Shown piece by piece: positions 24,459 through 32,731 of a stretch of 64,000 nt of DNA. Each line of letters opens with the position of its first letter. Position 1 is the stretch's first letter. The DNA is from Mammaliicoccus vitulinus. GTDB lineage: Bacteria > Bacillota > Bacilli > Staphylococcales > Staphylococcaceae. Where the stretch lies: contig NZ_CP118974.1 in the NCBI RefSeq assembly GCF_029024305.1, forward strand, positions 558,001-622,000. Direction: 5' to 3'. Under the pieces are notes generated by a model. That model ran no database searches. It was given only the letters and a program-made list of their open reading frames with translations, and had not been told where the DNA came from. The position numbers and the translations under genes were made by a program.

Positions 24459-25394
24459 ATGAGAAAAATTTTAATGCTAGTTATGGCTTTAGCTTTGATG
24501 GTTGCTGCATGCGGGAACAAATCAGAAGATAAAGATAGCAATAGCAAGACTAAATCAAGCAAAGAAACAGTGAGCTATAAATTAGATGACGGGAAAAAAA
24601 TAGATATACCGAAGAAACCTAAACGTATTGTTGTTTTAGCACCATCATATGTTGGTGGATTATTACATTTAGGCGTTAAACCAATAGGGGTTCCAGCTTC
24701 AACAGAGCAAACACCGATTCTTAAAGATAAAATTAAAGACATTAAGAAAGTCAGTGAAGATAATGTTGAGCAAGTTGCAGAATTAAAACCAGATTTAATC
24801 ATTACATATAATGCAGATAAAAACTTAAAAAAATATGAAAAAATAGCACCAACCATTCCATATGATTACGTAAAACATAACTACTTAGATATGCAAGTAG
24901 AACTTGGTAAATTAGTAGGTAAAGAAGATCAAGCCAAAAAATGGGTAGAAAAATGGAAAAAAGAAACAGCTAAAGACGGTAAAGAAATTAGAGAAAAAAT
25001 CGGTGAAGATACAACAGTTTCAGTTATTGAAGCATTCGAAAAAGATATTTACAGCTATGGTGAAAACTGGGGTAGAGGAACAGAAATTTTATACCAAGCA
25101 TTTGATTTGAAAATGCCTGAAAGTGTAGAAAAAGACGTTAAGAAAGATGGTTGGAAAAAAATATCTCAAGAAGAAATTGAAAAATACTCAGGAGACTATT
25201 TATTCTTACCATTAACTAAAGGAAAAGCTAAACCAGAATTCACTAAGACAGAATCTTGGAAATCTATACCTGCAGTTAAGAATGACAAAGTAATAGAATT
25301 AGATGCACAAACATTCTGGTACAATGATCCGTACTCATTAGAAATGCAACGTAAATACTTAAAAGAACAATTACTTAAAAACGCTGATAAATAA
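24459..25394 (+). CDS. fhuD2: Hydroxamate siderophore-binding lipoprotein FhuD2
   Basis: Extracellular binding lipoprotein for ferric hydroxamate siderophores, delivering them to the FhuBG permease driven by FhuC (not in the window). Lipobox VAAC puts the lipid on Cys18. The body is a class III binding protein: DIPKKPKRIVVLAPSYVGGL near residues 49-68, NWGRGTEILYQAFDLKM near 203-219, and FWYNDPYSLEMQRKYLKEQL near 287-306. These match S. aureus FhuD2 strongly, and the gene is likewise unlinked to fhuCBG. The start follows GGGAGGACAATT. A Fur box overlaps the promoter. A strong terminator follows. Confidence 0.88.
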   Translation: MRKILMLVMALALMVAACGNKSEDKDSNSKTKSSKETVSYKLDDGKKIDIPKKPKRIVVLAPSYVGGLLHLGVKPIGVPASTEQTPILKDKIKDIKKVSEDNVEQVAELKPDLIITYNADKNLKKYEKIAPTIPYDYVKHNYLDMQVELGKLVGKEDQAKKWVEKWKKETAKDGKEIREKIGEDTTVSVIEAFEKDIYSYGENWGRGTEILYQAFDLKMPESVEKDVKKDGWKKISQEEIEKYSGDYLFLPLTKGKAKPEFTKTESWKSIPAVKNDKVIELDAQTFWYNDPYSLEMQRKYLKEQLLKNADK

Positions 25395-25439
25395 AGTGTT
25401 ATGAGGTTGAACAATCCAGTCTCAAATATAAATATACAA

Positions 25440-25484
25440 AAACAGAGAAAATCCTGGGAGAACAAGGATTTTCTCTGTTTTTTC
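25440..25484. terminator. Terminator between fhuD2 and nanT
   Basis: A 16-bp stem (25440-25455 with 25465-25480), followed by TTT; works for fhuD2 and possibly for nanT from the other side. Confidence 0.88.
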
Positions 25485-25501
25485 TTTCGGTATAATCAAA
25501 G

Positions 25502-27010
25502 CTATTTAGTTTCTTTTACGTATTGATCATTAATTGTATAAATAGTTAAACCTACGATATTTTTATTGTGTTTTGAGAATGGTAAGCTTGCTAAATATCC
25601 TACGATAAAAGCTATGAAGAAACCGATCACGGATACTGTAAATGGTGTGATTTCAGTTTTTCCAATAAAGTAAGATACGATTGCTGCTACGATTAATCCG
25701 ATTATAACACCATACGTATTTGCTCTCTTAGTAAAGATACCTACTGCAAATACTCCGGCAATTGGTACTCCGAATAATCCGGTTACAAGTAAGAATAAAT
25801 CCCATGTCTCGTTTGTTTCTTGATTGATTAAGTATAATGATGCTAACGTACCAAAAATGCCTGCGATAATGATGATGATTCTAGCTAATAGCACATCATT
25901 TTTAGAGTTGTTATTTTTAGAAAATCTTTGTTTCAAGTCTACTACAACACAAGCTGAAATTGAGTTCAAGCTTGATGAAATTGTAGATTGTGCTGCCGCG
26001 AATATTGCTGCTATTAATAATCCTCCAACAAATGGTGGTATTTGTGTCAAAATGAAATACGGTACGATTGCTGAAGTGTTAAATCCTTCTGGTAATGAAG
26101 AAACATTATTATAAAAAGAATACAGTACTGTTCCCATTCCATAGAAAATTGGAATTGTAATAAGAGCTAGAAATCCGTTAGTCCATAATGATTTATTTGT
26201 TGATGATATAGAACCAGTTGTTTGATAACGTTGAACGATATCTTGACTGGCTGTATATTGATGTAAGTTATTAAAGATAGAGCCTATGAATATAATTGGA
26301 ATGGCAGCTGCAGCTGTTCCAAATTTCCAATTCTCTACTGATATCAATTTCTTATCTTGCATAGCTTCTTGTGCGATCGTTGCAAAATTTCCGTCGATTT
26401 GAAATGCGCCTAAGAAAATCACGGCAACGGCACCACCGATTAAAATAATCCCTTGAATAACATCACTCCAGATAACCCCTTCGATACCACCCATAAATGT
26501 ATAAATCATACAAAGTAATCCTACTAATGCAGCGATTAAATATGGATTAATATCTGAAACTGATGTAATGGCGAGTGTTGGTAAATAAATAACGATTGCA
26601 ACACGACCAATGTGGAATAAAGTAAATGCGAGTGAACCGATGACACGCATAACGATGCCAAATCTTTCTTCTAAATATTCGTAAGCAGTTGTAACATCCA
26701 ACTTTCTAAAGAACGGAATATAGAAGTATATAAGTAAAGGTATAATAGCTATGATTGCTATATTACCTGCCGCATATGACCAATCCGTATTAAATGCTCT
26801 TTCAGGTGTTCCCATATATGTAATAGCACTTAAAGTTGTCGCATATATAGAGAAACCTACTGCCCAAGCTGGGACTCTCCCTTTTGCCTTGAAAAATGCT
26901 TCTGTATCTTGCCCGGCTCTTTTCGAGAAATATACACCGATGAATAACGTTATTAATAAATAGATGCATAACGCTATCCAGTTTCCTGTACCAAAACCTA
27001 CTTCATTCAT
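25502..27010 (-). CDS. nanT: Sodium:sialic acid symporter (SSS family)
   Basis: A 502-residue sodium:solute symporter with about 13 membrane segments. SSS hallmarks: residues 35-75 with AFFKAKGRVPAWAVGFSIYA and TTLSAITYMGTPERAF, GGIEGVIWSDVIQGIIL near 174-190, and AAIFAAAQSTISSSLNSIS near 334-352, where Ser residues coordinate Na+ in the family. Assignment to N-acetylneuraminate comes from the upstream nanA, 30 bases away in the same direction. AAGGGGATG precedes the ATG. Transcribed from the nanA promoter; a perfect cre site there predicts repression by preferred sugars. Confidence 0.85.
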   Translation of the reverse strand: MNEVGFGTGNWIALCIYLLITLFIGVYFSKRAGQDTEAFFKAKGRVPAWAVGFSIYATTLSAITYMGTPERAFNTDWSYAAGNIAIIAIIPLLIYFYIPFFRKLDVTTAYEYLEERFGIVMRVIGSLAFTLFHIGRVAIVIYLPTLAITSVSDINPYLIAALVGLLCMIYTFMGGIEGVIWSDVIQGIILIGGAVAVIFLGAFQIDGNFATIAQEAMQDKKLISVENWKFGTAAAAIPIIFIGSIFNNLHQYTASQDIVQRYQTTGSISSTNKSLWTNGFLALITIPIFYGMGTVLYSFYNNVSSLPEGFNTSAIVPYFILTQIPPFVGGLLIAAIFAAAQSTISSSLNSISACVVVDLKQRFSKNNNSKNDVLLARIIIIIAGIFGTLASLYLINQETNETWDLFLLVTGLFGVPIAGVFAVGIFTKRANTYGVIIGLIVAAIVSYFIGKTEITPFTVSVIGFFIAFIVGYLASLPFSKHNKNIVGLTIYTINDQYVKETK

Positions 27011-27040
27011 AGTATGACATCCCCTTCGTTCATCAATAAA

Positions 27041-27910
27041 TTATAAGTTGTATTTAGAAACGAGTTCTTTAACTTTTTCTAATGAATCATCGTCTAATGG
27101 TGCTAATGGGCGTTTTACAGAGCCAGCTTCAATACCTTTAGTTGATAGAACAGCTTTTAATGTTGGATAGATACCTAAAGCTAGGACTTGCTCGATGATA
27201 TCGTTTGTTTCGTGTTGGCGTTCATATGCTTCTTGAATGTTTCCTTCTTTTGCTAAGTTGAAAATTTGTCTAGCACGACGACCGTTAATGTTATAAGTAG
27301 ATCCAATTGCACCATCTACACCTGAAACAGCTGCTTGTATGAGCATTTCATCAAATCCAGAAAGTATAAGTTTATCTGGGAATGCTTTTCTAATTCTTTC
27401 TAATAAGAAGAAGTCAGCTGCAGTGTATTTAATTCCAATAACTTTTTCATTTTTAAACAATTCATCAAACTGTTGAATAGATAAGTTAACACCTGTTAAA
27501 GCAGGTATAGAATAGATAATCATATCGTTACCAGTTGCTTCAATTATTGCATCGTAATAATATTTGATTTCTTCAAAGTTGAATGGATAGTAGAAAGGTG
27601 TAACAGCTGATAAAGCATCATAACCTAATTCAGTCGCATATTGACCTAATTCAATGGCTTCTTTTAAATCCAAGGCACCAACTTGTGCAATAAGTTTTAT
27701 TTCATTGCCAGCTTCATCTTTAACAATTTCAAATACTTTTTTCTTTTGAATAGTGTTCATTAAGAAATTTTCTCCAGAACTACCGTTTACATATAAGCCA
27801 TCAATTTTTTGTTCTTCGATATTTTGACGAATGATTTGTCTTAATCCTGATTCTAAAATATTTCCCTCTTCATCAAATGGTACTAATAACGCTGAATATA
27901 AACCTTTCAT
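27041..27910 (-). CDS. nanA: N-acetylneuraminate lyase
   Basis: Splits N-acetylneuraminate into N-acetylmannosamine and pyruvate in the cytoplasm. The 289-residue class I aldolase has GSSGE (about 43-47) for the pyruvate carboxylate, Tyr133 in [11 protein letters not shown], and the Schiff-base Lys161 in [10 protein letters not shown]; these correspond to Tyr137 and Lys165 of the E. coli enzyme. AAAAAGGAG precedes the ATG. It is the first gene of a leftward nanA-nanT operon, divergent from two FadR-type regulators and nanK. The next enzyme after nanK, ManNAc-6-phosphate epimerase NanE, is not in the window. Confidence 0.92.
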   Translation of the reverse strand: MKGLYSALLVPFDEEGNILESGLRQIIRQNIEEQKIDGLYVNGSSGENFLMNTIQKKKVFEIVKDEAGNEIKLIAQVGALDLKEAIELGQYATELGYDALSAVTPFYYPFNFEEIKYYYDAIIEATGNDMIIYSIPALTGVNLSIQQFDELFKNEKVIGIKYTAADFFLLERIRKAFPDKLILSGFDEMLIQAAVSGVDGAIGSTYNINGRRARQIFNLAKEGNIQEAYERQHETNDIIEQVLALGIYPTLKAVLSTKGIEAGSVKRPLAPLDDDSLEKVKELVSKYNL

Positions 27911-27945
27911 TTAAAAAACTCCTTTTTATTTATATATTGATAATA

Positions 27946-27957
27946 TTGTCAGACCAA
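27946..27957. promoter_or_regulatory. Candidate NanR operator 1
   Basis: TTGTCAGACCAA contains the FadR-type pattern TNGT-N3-ACNA. It lies downstream of the predicted nanA transcription start, between promoter and gene. Confidence 0.5.
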
Positions 27958-27968
27958 TTTATAATCAT

Positions 27969-27998
27969 ATTGTAAGCGAATACATTTGTCTATGTCAA
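27969..27998 (-). promoter_or_regulatory. nanA-nanT promoter with cre site
   Basis: On the minus strand TTGACA (27998-27993), 18-base spacer, TACAAT (27974-27969). The plus strand reads TGTAAGCGAATACA at 27971-27984, a match to every defined position of the cre consensus, so CcpA would cover the -10. Operator 2 (27986-27998) overlaps the -35. Confidence 0.75.
27986..27998. promoter_or_regulatory. Candidate NanR operator 2
   Basis: TTGTCTATGTCAA, an imperfect palindrome sharing TTGTC and CAA ends with operators 1 and 3; it overlaps the -35 of the nanA promoter. Confidence 0.45.
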
Positions 27999-28011
27999 TC
28001 GTTTTTATTAT

Positions 28012-28040
28012 TTGTCATGGCAATTATGATAAAATAAATT
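28012..28040 (+). promoter_or_regulatory. Promoter of regulator-nanK operon with operator 3
   Basis: TTGTCA (28012-28017), 17-base spacer, TAAATT (28035-28040). The palindrome TTGTCATGGCAA (28012-28023) covers the -35, so a NanR protein would autoregulate. Confidence 0.45.
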
Positions 28041-28061
28041 ATTAAAGGGAGGTAGAAAATC

Positions 28062-28745
28062 ATGATGAAACGAACATCGTTAGTTGATGTAGCAGTAGAA
28101 AATTTAAAAGAATATATAGCTGAACATCAATTTGAAAATGGGGATAAACTGCCTTCAGAGAAAATGCTTATAGACCAATTAGGTGTTAGTAGAACTGTAG
28201 TAAGAGAAGCTATTAGTCGTTTGCAACAAAGTGGACTTATTCAAGTTAAGTCAGGAAGCGGTATGTTTATTACAGAGAAAAATAAACATTTATCTATGTT
28301 ATTTGAGTCACATATGAAAGTACACGGCTTCAAAATAAAAGAGTTGTTAGAAGTTCGTAAAATATTAGAGCTAGGTGCGATACGTCTACTCATCGAAAAT
28401 GCAATTCCGATAGATGCCAATAAGTTAAAAGAAATAAATGAAGTTTATTATAAATCTATAGAGCATTCTCAAAAATTAGCTCAATATGATTCAGCTTTTC
28501 ATGAAACGATTATATTATTCACGGAAAATCAAACGTTAATTACAATGAGTAAAGTTATCAAAGAGTACTTTGTAAAAAATCAATTCAATCAAGTGGTTGA
28601 TAAGGAAGATATCAAAAAATCTTATAAAGAACATAGGGATATTATACAAGCAATAGAATCGAGAGATTTGTCTTTAGCACATACAATTATTAATAAACAT
28701 CTGTCTCGAGTTATTGAATGGATAGAAGAATTGGAGCAAAAATGA
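28062..28745 (+). CDS. FadR-type GntR regulator (first of tandem pair)
   Basis: A 227-residue transcription factor: N-terminal winged helix (about residues 7-75, with KLPSEKMLIDQLGVSRTVVREAIS as helix-turn-helix, read in parts) and a C-terminal all-helical FCD effector domain (about 95-215). FCD domains bind small acids, often with a metal ion. Placed head-to-head with nanA and ahead of nanK, it likely responds to sialic acid or a catabolite; three TTGTC-CAA type sites lie in the shared spacer. S. aureus uses an RpiR-type NanR instead, so this is a different control scheme. GGGAGG precedes ATG 28062. The stop overlaps the start of a second FadR-type gene. Confidence 0.8.
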   Translation: MMKRTSLVDVAVENLKEYIAEHQFENGDKLPSEKMLIDQLGVSRTVVREAISRLQQSGLIQVKSGSGMFITEKNKHLSMLFESHMKVHGFKIKELLEVRKILELGAIRLLIENAIPIDANKLKEINEVYYKSIEHSQKLAQYDSAFHETIILFTENQTLITMSKVIKEYFVKNQFNQVVDKEDIKKSYKEHRDIIQAIESRDLSLAHTIINKHLSRVIEWIEELEQK

Positions 28746-29383
28746 TGGGAAAATTAAATAAAATTGAAGTTCAAAGTTTAAAGACTCAAGTTTTACAAGA
28801 AATCAAACAATATATTTTAGATCAAGGTTTAACTGAAGGGGATAGATTACCGACAGAAAGGGCATTTACGGAAATGTATGGCGTCAGTCGATCGGTTGTA
28901 AGGGAAGCGTTGAGTTATCTTGAACATACTGGTGTTATCGAGACGGTACAAGGTAGAGGCACGTTAATTAAAGCACCTGATGTTTCCAGTTTAGTAGAAG
29001 GTTTCTTATTTAGTTTCCGAGTTGCGAATGGATCGAAAAAAGATTTGCTCTCGCTAAGAATTATTTTTGAATGTGCTGCTATCGAAGAAATCGTAAAATT
29101 AAATAAAGACATCAGTCAGATGAAAGCTATCGTTAACGAAGATGTTACAAATCATTATGAGAACGATAAAGCATTCCACCAATCTATTTTGCATTCGACT
29201 GGCAATGTATTGTTTGAACAATTGAGTTCAGTTATTCATTCATATTTTTATCATATTGAAGAAGAAGGGCAGGATATAGATTATATTCAAACAAACGAAA
29301 CACATAAACAAATTGTAGATGCCATATCGAATAAAGATGTTAAATTAGCGAAAGAACTCATGACACAGCACTTGTCTAAATAG
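28742..29383 (+). CDS. FadR-type GntR regulator (second of tandem pair)
   Basis: A 213-residue paralogue of the preceding regulator, with winged helix (about residues 8-75; LPTERAFTEMYGVSRSVVRE) and FCD domain (about 95-205). The ATG overlaps the previous stop (ATGA), so the two are translationally coupled and may act as a pair, either on separate ligands or as heterodimers; this is inference. A second ATG directly follows at 28745. The FCD domain is shorter than in the first copy. nanK starts 9 bases downstream. Confidence 0.8.
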   Translation: MMGKLNKIEVQSLKTQVLQEIKQYILDQGLTEGDRLPTERAFTEMYGVSRSVVREALSYLEHTGVIETVQGRGTLIKAPDVSSLVEGFLFSFRVANGSKKDLLSLRIIFECAAIEEIVKLNKDISQMKAIVNEDVTNHYENDKAFHQSILHSTGNVLFEQLSSVIHSYFYHIEEEGQDIDYIQTNETHKQIVDAISNKDVKLAKELMTQHLSK

Positions 29384-29392
29384 GAGGATATT

Positions 29393-30253
29393 ATGAAAAT
29401 TGCAATTGATATTGGAGGCACTTTTATAAAGTCTGGTGTTATAGATAAATCTCAAAGCTTACATGGTTATCAGAAAGTAAAGACACCTCACAATAAAAAT
29501 GGTGGTATTCTTCAAGAGGTTATACGCATCATTCAAGATTATAAAGAAACCTTTCACTTAAATAACCCAGATGTTGGTATTTCTACAGCAGGTGTGGTTG
29601 ATTCTGAAAAAGGTGAAATTACATATGCAGGACCTACAATTCCATATTATAATGGCACAAATTTCAAAGAATCTTTAGCAGATATAGCAGGAAATGTTGT
29701 GATAAATAATGATGTTTCTAGTGCATTGCTAGGTGAATTGTTAGAATATCGTACAGATGTAAAATCTATATTTTTAATGACAATAGGTACTGGTATCGGG
29801 GGCGCTTATTACGAAGATAAATTACTAGAAGGCAAACAATATAGAGCATGTGAAATTGGATACTTATTATATGATGAACAAACTGATAAGACATATGAAG
29901 ATAGAGGGTCAACTACCGCTTTGAAAGCATTAATTCAAGAACATTATAAAGAAGTTGTCACGGTTGAAAATTTATTTGATAGAGCATATGAACAAGATGA
30001 CAAAGCGCTGAAAATATTAAACGAATGGGCTAAATATGTTGCTGAAGGTATTGCTCAAGTTCAAATAATGTTTGATCCAGAAGTCATATTAATTGGTGGC
30101 GGTATTTCTAAACAGGAAGGGAAATTAATAAGTTTAATTGAACCATTTATCGATAATTTCCTTCCAGAAGCATATGGGCATGCAAAAATAGAAACAACTT
30201 CTAAAGGTAATGATTCGGCACTCTATGGAGCAGTCTCAACATTTTTCGATTAA
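29393..30253 (+). CDS. nanK: N-acetylmannosamine kinase, ROK family
   Basis: Phosphorylates N-acetylmannosamine released by NanA. The 286-residue ROK-fold kinase starts with the phosphate loop AIDIGGTFIKSG and has the catalytic-type Asp in INNDVSSALLGE and the adenosine motif IGTGIGGAYY. The zinc-binding CxCGxxGCxE motif of classical ROK kinases is absent, as in several Gram-positive NanK proteins. AGGAGGATATT precedes the ATG. It is third in the regulator-regulator-nanK operon. Sugar specificity is inferred from nanA and nanT; a glucokinase role is a weaker alternative. Confidence 0.82.
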   Translation: MKIAIDIGGTFIKSGVIDKSQSLHGYQKVKTPHNKNGGILQEVIRIIQDYKETFHLNNPDVGISTAGVVDSEKGEITYAGPTIPYYNGTNFKESLADIAGNVVINNDVSSALLGELLEYRTDVKSIFLMTIGTGIGGAYYEDKLLEGKQYRACEIGYLLYDEQTDKTYEDRGSTTALKALIQEHYKEVVTVENLFDRAYEQDDKALKILNEWAKYVAEGIAQVQIMFDPEVILIGGGISKQEGKLISLIEPFIDNFLPEAYGHAKIETTSKGNDSALYGAVSTFFD

Positions 30254-30295
30254 TTGTTAACTTATGTTACGAATAGGTTAACAATGTGGTATAAT
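30254..30295 (+). promoter_or_regulatory. BirA operator and bioY promoter
   Basis: TTGTTAAC (30254-30261), 15-base spacer, GTTAACAA (30277-30284): a perfect biotin-repressor palindrome. It starts at the base after the nanK stop. An extended -10 (TGG-TATAAT, core 30290-30295) follows, and the operator covers the -35 region. Confidence 0.88.
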
Positions 30296-30326
30296 TTACG
30301 ATATCTTAATATTAGGAGTGAAGAAA

Positions 30327-30878
30327 GTGAAGACTAAAGATATCGTTATGATAGCAATGTTTACAGCTTTTATTGCAGTAATGGCATTCATACCACCGAT
30401 ACCATTACCATTTATGCCAGTGCCAATTGTATTACAAAATATTGGAATTATATTGGCTGGCTGTTTACTAGGCTATAAGAGAGGTACATTGAGCGTTGTT
30501 ATATTTTTACTACTTGTAGCTACTGGTCTACCGTTATTATCTGGAGGAAGAGGCGGCTTAGGTGTATTCTTCGGACCTTCTGCAGGTTATCTATTTGGGT
30601 ATCCAGTTGTGGCATTTTTAATAGGTTTATTGATAGATAAAAAATGGAATAAGCTAACATTTACATATGCATTAACCGTTAATATCATTATTGGTGTGTT
30701 ATTACTCAACTTAGTTGGTGGTTATTTCATGGGAGAATTCATGAATATATCAATTTCTAAAAGATATATACTAGCAGCTACTTTCCTTCCTGGGGATATT
30801 GTTAAAGCAATATTGGCAACTATGTTATTATTTAGTTTGAAGAATATACCTGAAATTAAAAGGTTAAGAAAAACTTAA
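30327..30878 (+). CDS. bioY: Biotin transporter BioY
   Basis: S-component of an ECF importer that captures biotin in the membrane; 183 residues with about six hydrophobic segments. BioY marks: PPIPLPFMPVPIVLQNIGI near residues 24-42, GGRGGLGVFFGPSAGYLFGYP near 74-94 (given in part), and LPGDIVKAILA near the C-terminus. GTG 30327 is 8 bases after AGGAG; another GTG at 30318 lies inside that site. Control by BirA is predicted from the operator directly upstream, matching the bioY operator known in S. aureus. A GNAT gene follows 14 bases later. Confidence 0.88.
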   Translation: MKTKDIVMIAMFTAFIAVMAFIPPIPLPFMPVPIVLQNIGIILAGCLLGYKRGTLSVVIFLLLVATGLPLLSGGRGGLGVFFGPSAGYLFGYPVVAFLIGLLIDKKWNKLTFTYALTVNIIIGVLLLNLVGGYFMGEFMNISISKRYILAATFLPGDIVKAILATMLLFSLKNIPEIKRLRKT

Positions 30879-30892
30879 TGAGGTGACTTAAC

Positions 30893-31639
30893 ATGGTTTC
30901 ATTTATAGACATAGTAACAGATGGAGACATATTGAATGAGACAGATCGATATATCCAATATCATACTTTGAATAAACGTATTCAGTATGACTCTAATAAA
31001 ATAGTGTACAAAGTTATACCTGATTTAAATACTTTTAAAAAAGACGAACAGATGTTGAAAACGTTACATGAGCAACATAAACAACCTTTTCTAAAATTTG
31101 TGTTTCCTGAAAATCATTCAATAGATTCTGAATTAGAAGGATACTTAAAAGAAAATGGTTATGAATATAGTTGGATTGAATTATACATTAATGTAGATAA
31201 AGATTTTGTGAGTAAAGATAATGACGATATAGATGTTGTAACAACTAATGAAGATAATCTTGTAGATTTTTTAAATGTATCTTATGAATATGATAAGAAG
31301 TACGGTACAGATTATGCAGAACTTAAAATTGAAGTGAGTAAAAAACAATTATATGAAGATAATCCTGTACAAGTATTATCATATTATCAAGGCAAGCCAG
31401 TTGGTACATTACTCATTTGGAACCATGAGAAATATGTAGAATTAGATAGTTTTACAGTAAGAGAACCTTATAGAAAGCTCGGTATCGGTACTAAGATGCA
31501 AGCTTTCGTTGCGGACTTTGCTCAAGACAAGCCGATTATATTAGTAGCAGATGGAGAAGATACCGCAAAAGATATGTACAAGAAACAAGGTTATGTATAT
31601 AGTGGCTATCAATACGAAGCTTTAAAAGAAAATGAATAA
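30893..31639 (+). CDS. GNAT family N-acetyltransferase
   Basis: A 248-residue protein whose C-terminal half (about residues 112-245) is a GNAT domain. The acetyl-CoA loop is YRKLGIGTKM (about 193-202), preceded by the strand VELDSFTVRE and followed by ILVADGEDTAKDMYKKQGY. The N-terminal 100 residues resemble a degenerate second GNAT-like domain. Substrate unknown. TGAGGTGACTTAAC precedes the ATG. It is probably cotranscribed with bioY, though nothing in the sequence connects it to biotin. Confidence 0.78.
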   Translation: MVSFIDIVTDGDILNETDRYIQYHTLNKRIQYDSNKIVYKVIPDLNTFKKDEQMLKTLHEQHKQPFLKFVFPENHSIDSELEGYLKENGYEYSWIELYINVDKDFVSKDNDDIDVVTTNEDNLVDFLNVSYEYDKKYGTDYAELKIEVSKKQLYEDNPVQVLSYYQGKPVGTLLIWNHEKYVELDSFTVREPYRKLGIGTKMQAFVADFAQDKPIILVADGEDTAKDMYKKQGYVYSGYQYEALKENE

Positions 31640-31643
31640 TAAA

Positions 31644-31684
31644 TAAGCGCCTACTTTACCTTTATAGGGTTTAGTAGGCGCTTA
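31644..31684. terminator. Hairpin between GNAT gene and fdhD
   Basis: TAAGCGCCTACT (31644-31655) pairs with AGTAGGCGCTTA (31673-31684). The T-run is weak, but the position between convergent genes fits a terminator. Confidence 0.7.
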
Positions 31685-31698
31685 GTTGTTTGATTCAT

Positions 31699-32493
31699 TT
31701 AAAGACTTCTAATGATTCTTTCTGAATGACTATAAACGTTGAAGCTACCGTCTCTAATAAAACCGACAGATGTGATATTTAAATCGTCTGCTAAGTCAAT
31801 TGCTAAGTTAGTAGGTGCGGATTTAGACAGAATAATGCCTACGCCAATTTTCGCAGCTTTAATCAATATTTCCGAGGAAATACGACCACTAAAAATGAGC
31901 ACTTTATTTCGAATCGGAATATTGTATTCTATACAGTGTCCATACAATTTATCGAGAGCGTTGTGTCTGCCGATATCTGAGCGATGTTCATAAAAGTTAT
32001 CACCATCACTGATTGCCGCATTGTGTAATCCACCGGTTTCTTTGAATGTTTTGCTTTCTGTATGCAGTTTATCCATCATTGAGATAATTTGTTGTGGATT
32101 TATTTTTAACTTTGAATGAGATATTTTGGCTGTAGCAGCATCGTTATTAAAATAGAATTCTCTACTTTTTCCGCAACATGATGAAATCATTCTTTGTGTG
32201 TACTTTTTATAATTAGGATCTATTATTTTAGTTAATTCTATATGTGCAAATCCTTTTGAATCGTCTATTGTGATTCTTTTGATTTCATCTTTTTTCATGA
32301 TGACGCCTTCTGATGCTATAAAACCTATAACGAGTTCTCTTAAATTATTTGGAGAACATATGATTGTCGCAAACTCTTCACCGTTTATCATGATTGTGAG
32401 AGGAAATTCTGTAACGTAGCAATCGGTTGTTTCTATAAACTTATTGTTTTGATATTTTAAAATAGGTTGATTGTAAGCCATATTATGCTTCAT
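31699..32493 (-). CDS. fdhD: Formate dehydrogenase accessory sulfurtransferase FdhD
   Basis: FdhD moves sulfur from a cysteine desulfurase to the bis-MGD cofactor, needed for formate dehydrogenase activity. The 264-residue protein contains the N-terminal half with EFPLTIMINGEEFATIICSP, the cysteine loop ISSCCGKSREF that corresponds to the CxxC loop elsewhere (staphylococcal FdhD proteins carry this CC form), and GGLHNAAI, RSDIGRHNALDKLYG and FSGRISSEI. GTGAGGAATTCTT precedes the ATG. It is divergent from modABC, joining the molybdenum gene block. No formate dehydrogenase structural gene is in the window. Confidence 0.9.
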   Translation of the reverse strand: MKHNMAYNQPILKYQNNKFIETTDCYVTEFPLTIMINGEEFATIICSPNNLRELVIGFIASEGVIMKKDEIKRITIDDSKGFAHIELTKIIDPNYKKYTQRMISSCCGKSREFYFNNDAATAKISHSKLKINPQQIISMMDKLHTESKTFKETGGLHNAAISDGDNFYEHRSDIGRHNALDKLYGHCIEYNIPIRNKVLIFSGRISSEILIKAAKIGVGIILSKSAPTNLAIDLADDLNITSVGFIRDGSFNVYSHSERIIRSL

Positions 32494-32593
32494 AAGAATT
32501 CCTCACTTAGTCATTAATTAATATATATTAATTTTACTGTTAAAAGAAGCATATATAAAGTGAAAGCACTTTCGAACGATGCAATAAATGTGT

Positions 32594-32607
32594 AGGGGAT
32601 ATCCCTT
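32594..32607 (+). promoter_or_regulatory. GC-rich palindrome upstream of modA, NreC-like
   Basis: AGGGGATATCCCTT contains the perfect palindrome GGGATATCCC. It matches 7 of 10 defined positions of the NreC pattern TAGGG-N4-CCCTA, weaker than the narG site. TTGTGAA-N6-AACACAA at 32642-32661 further down loosely resembles a Rex site with wrong spacing. Confidence 0.35.
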
Positions 32608-32731
32608 GTTTTATAAATAAGCTATATCAATTAAGGAGTATTTGTGAAAAAATAAACACAAGGCTTTCATTAATATATTGAAAGGTGTAAATTAAGTTTA
32701 TACATATTTTACATGAGAGAGGAACGAGAAA

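Noticed and set aside
29393..30253. NanK lacks the ROK zinc motif
   Set aside because: Several Gram-positive NanK enzymes lack it; the phosphate loop and catalytic Asp are intact, so it is not a sign of a broken gene.
31699..32493. FdhD seems to lack the CxxC motif (reads SCCGK)
   Set aside because: The same CC form occurs in staphylococcal FdhD proteins as I recall them, so it is a lineage feature and not damage.
32561..32574. cre-like TGAAAGCACTTTCG near fdhD
   Set aside because: Two mismatches including the central CG; not strong enough next to the perfect cre at nanA.
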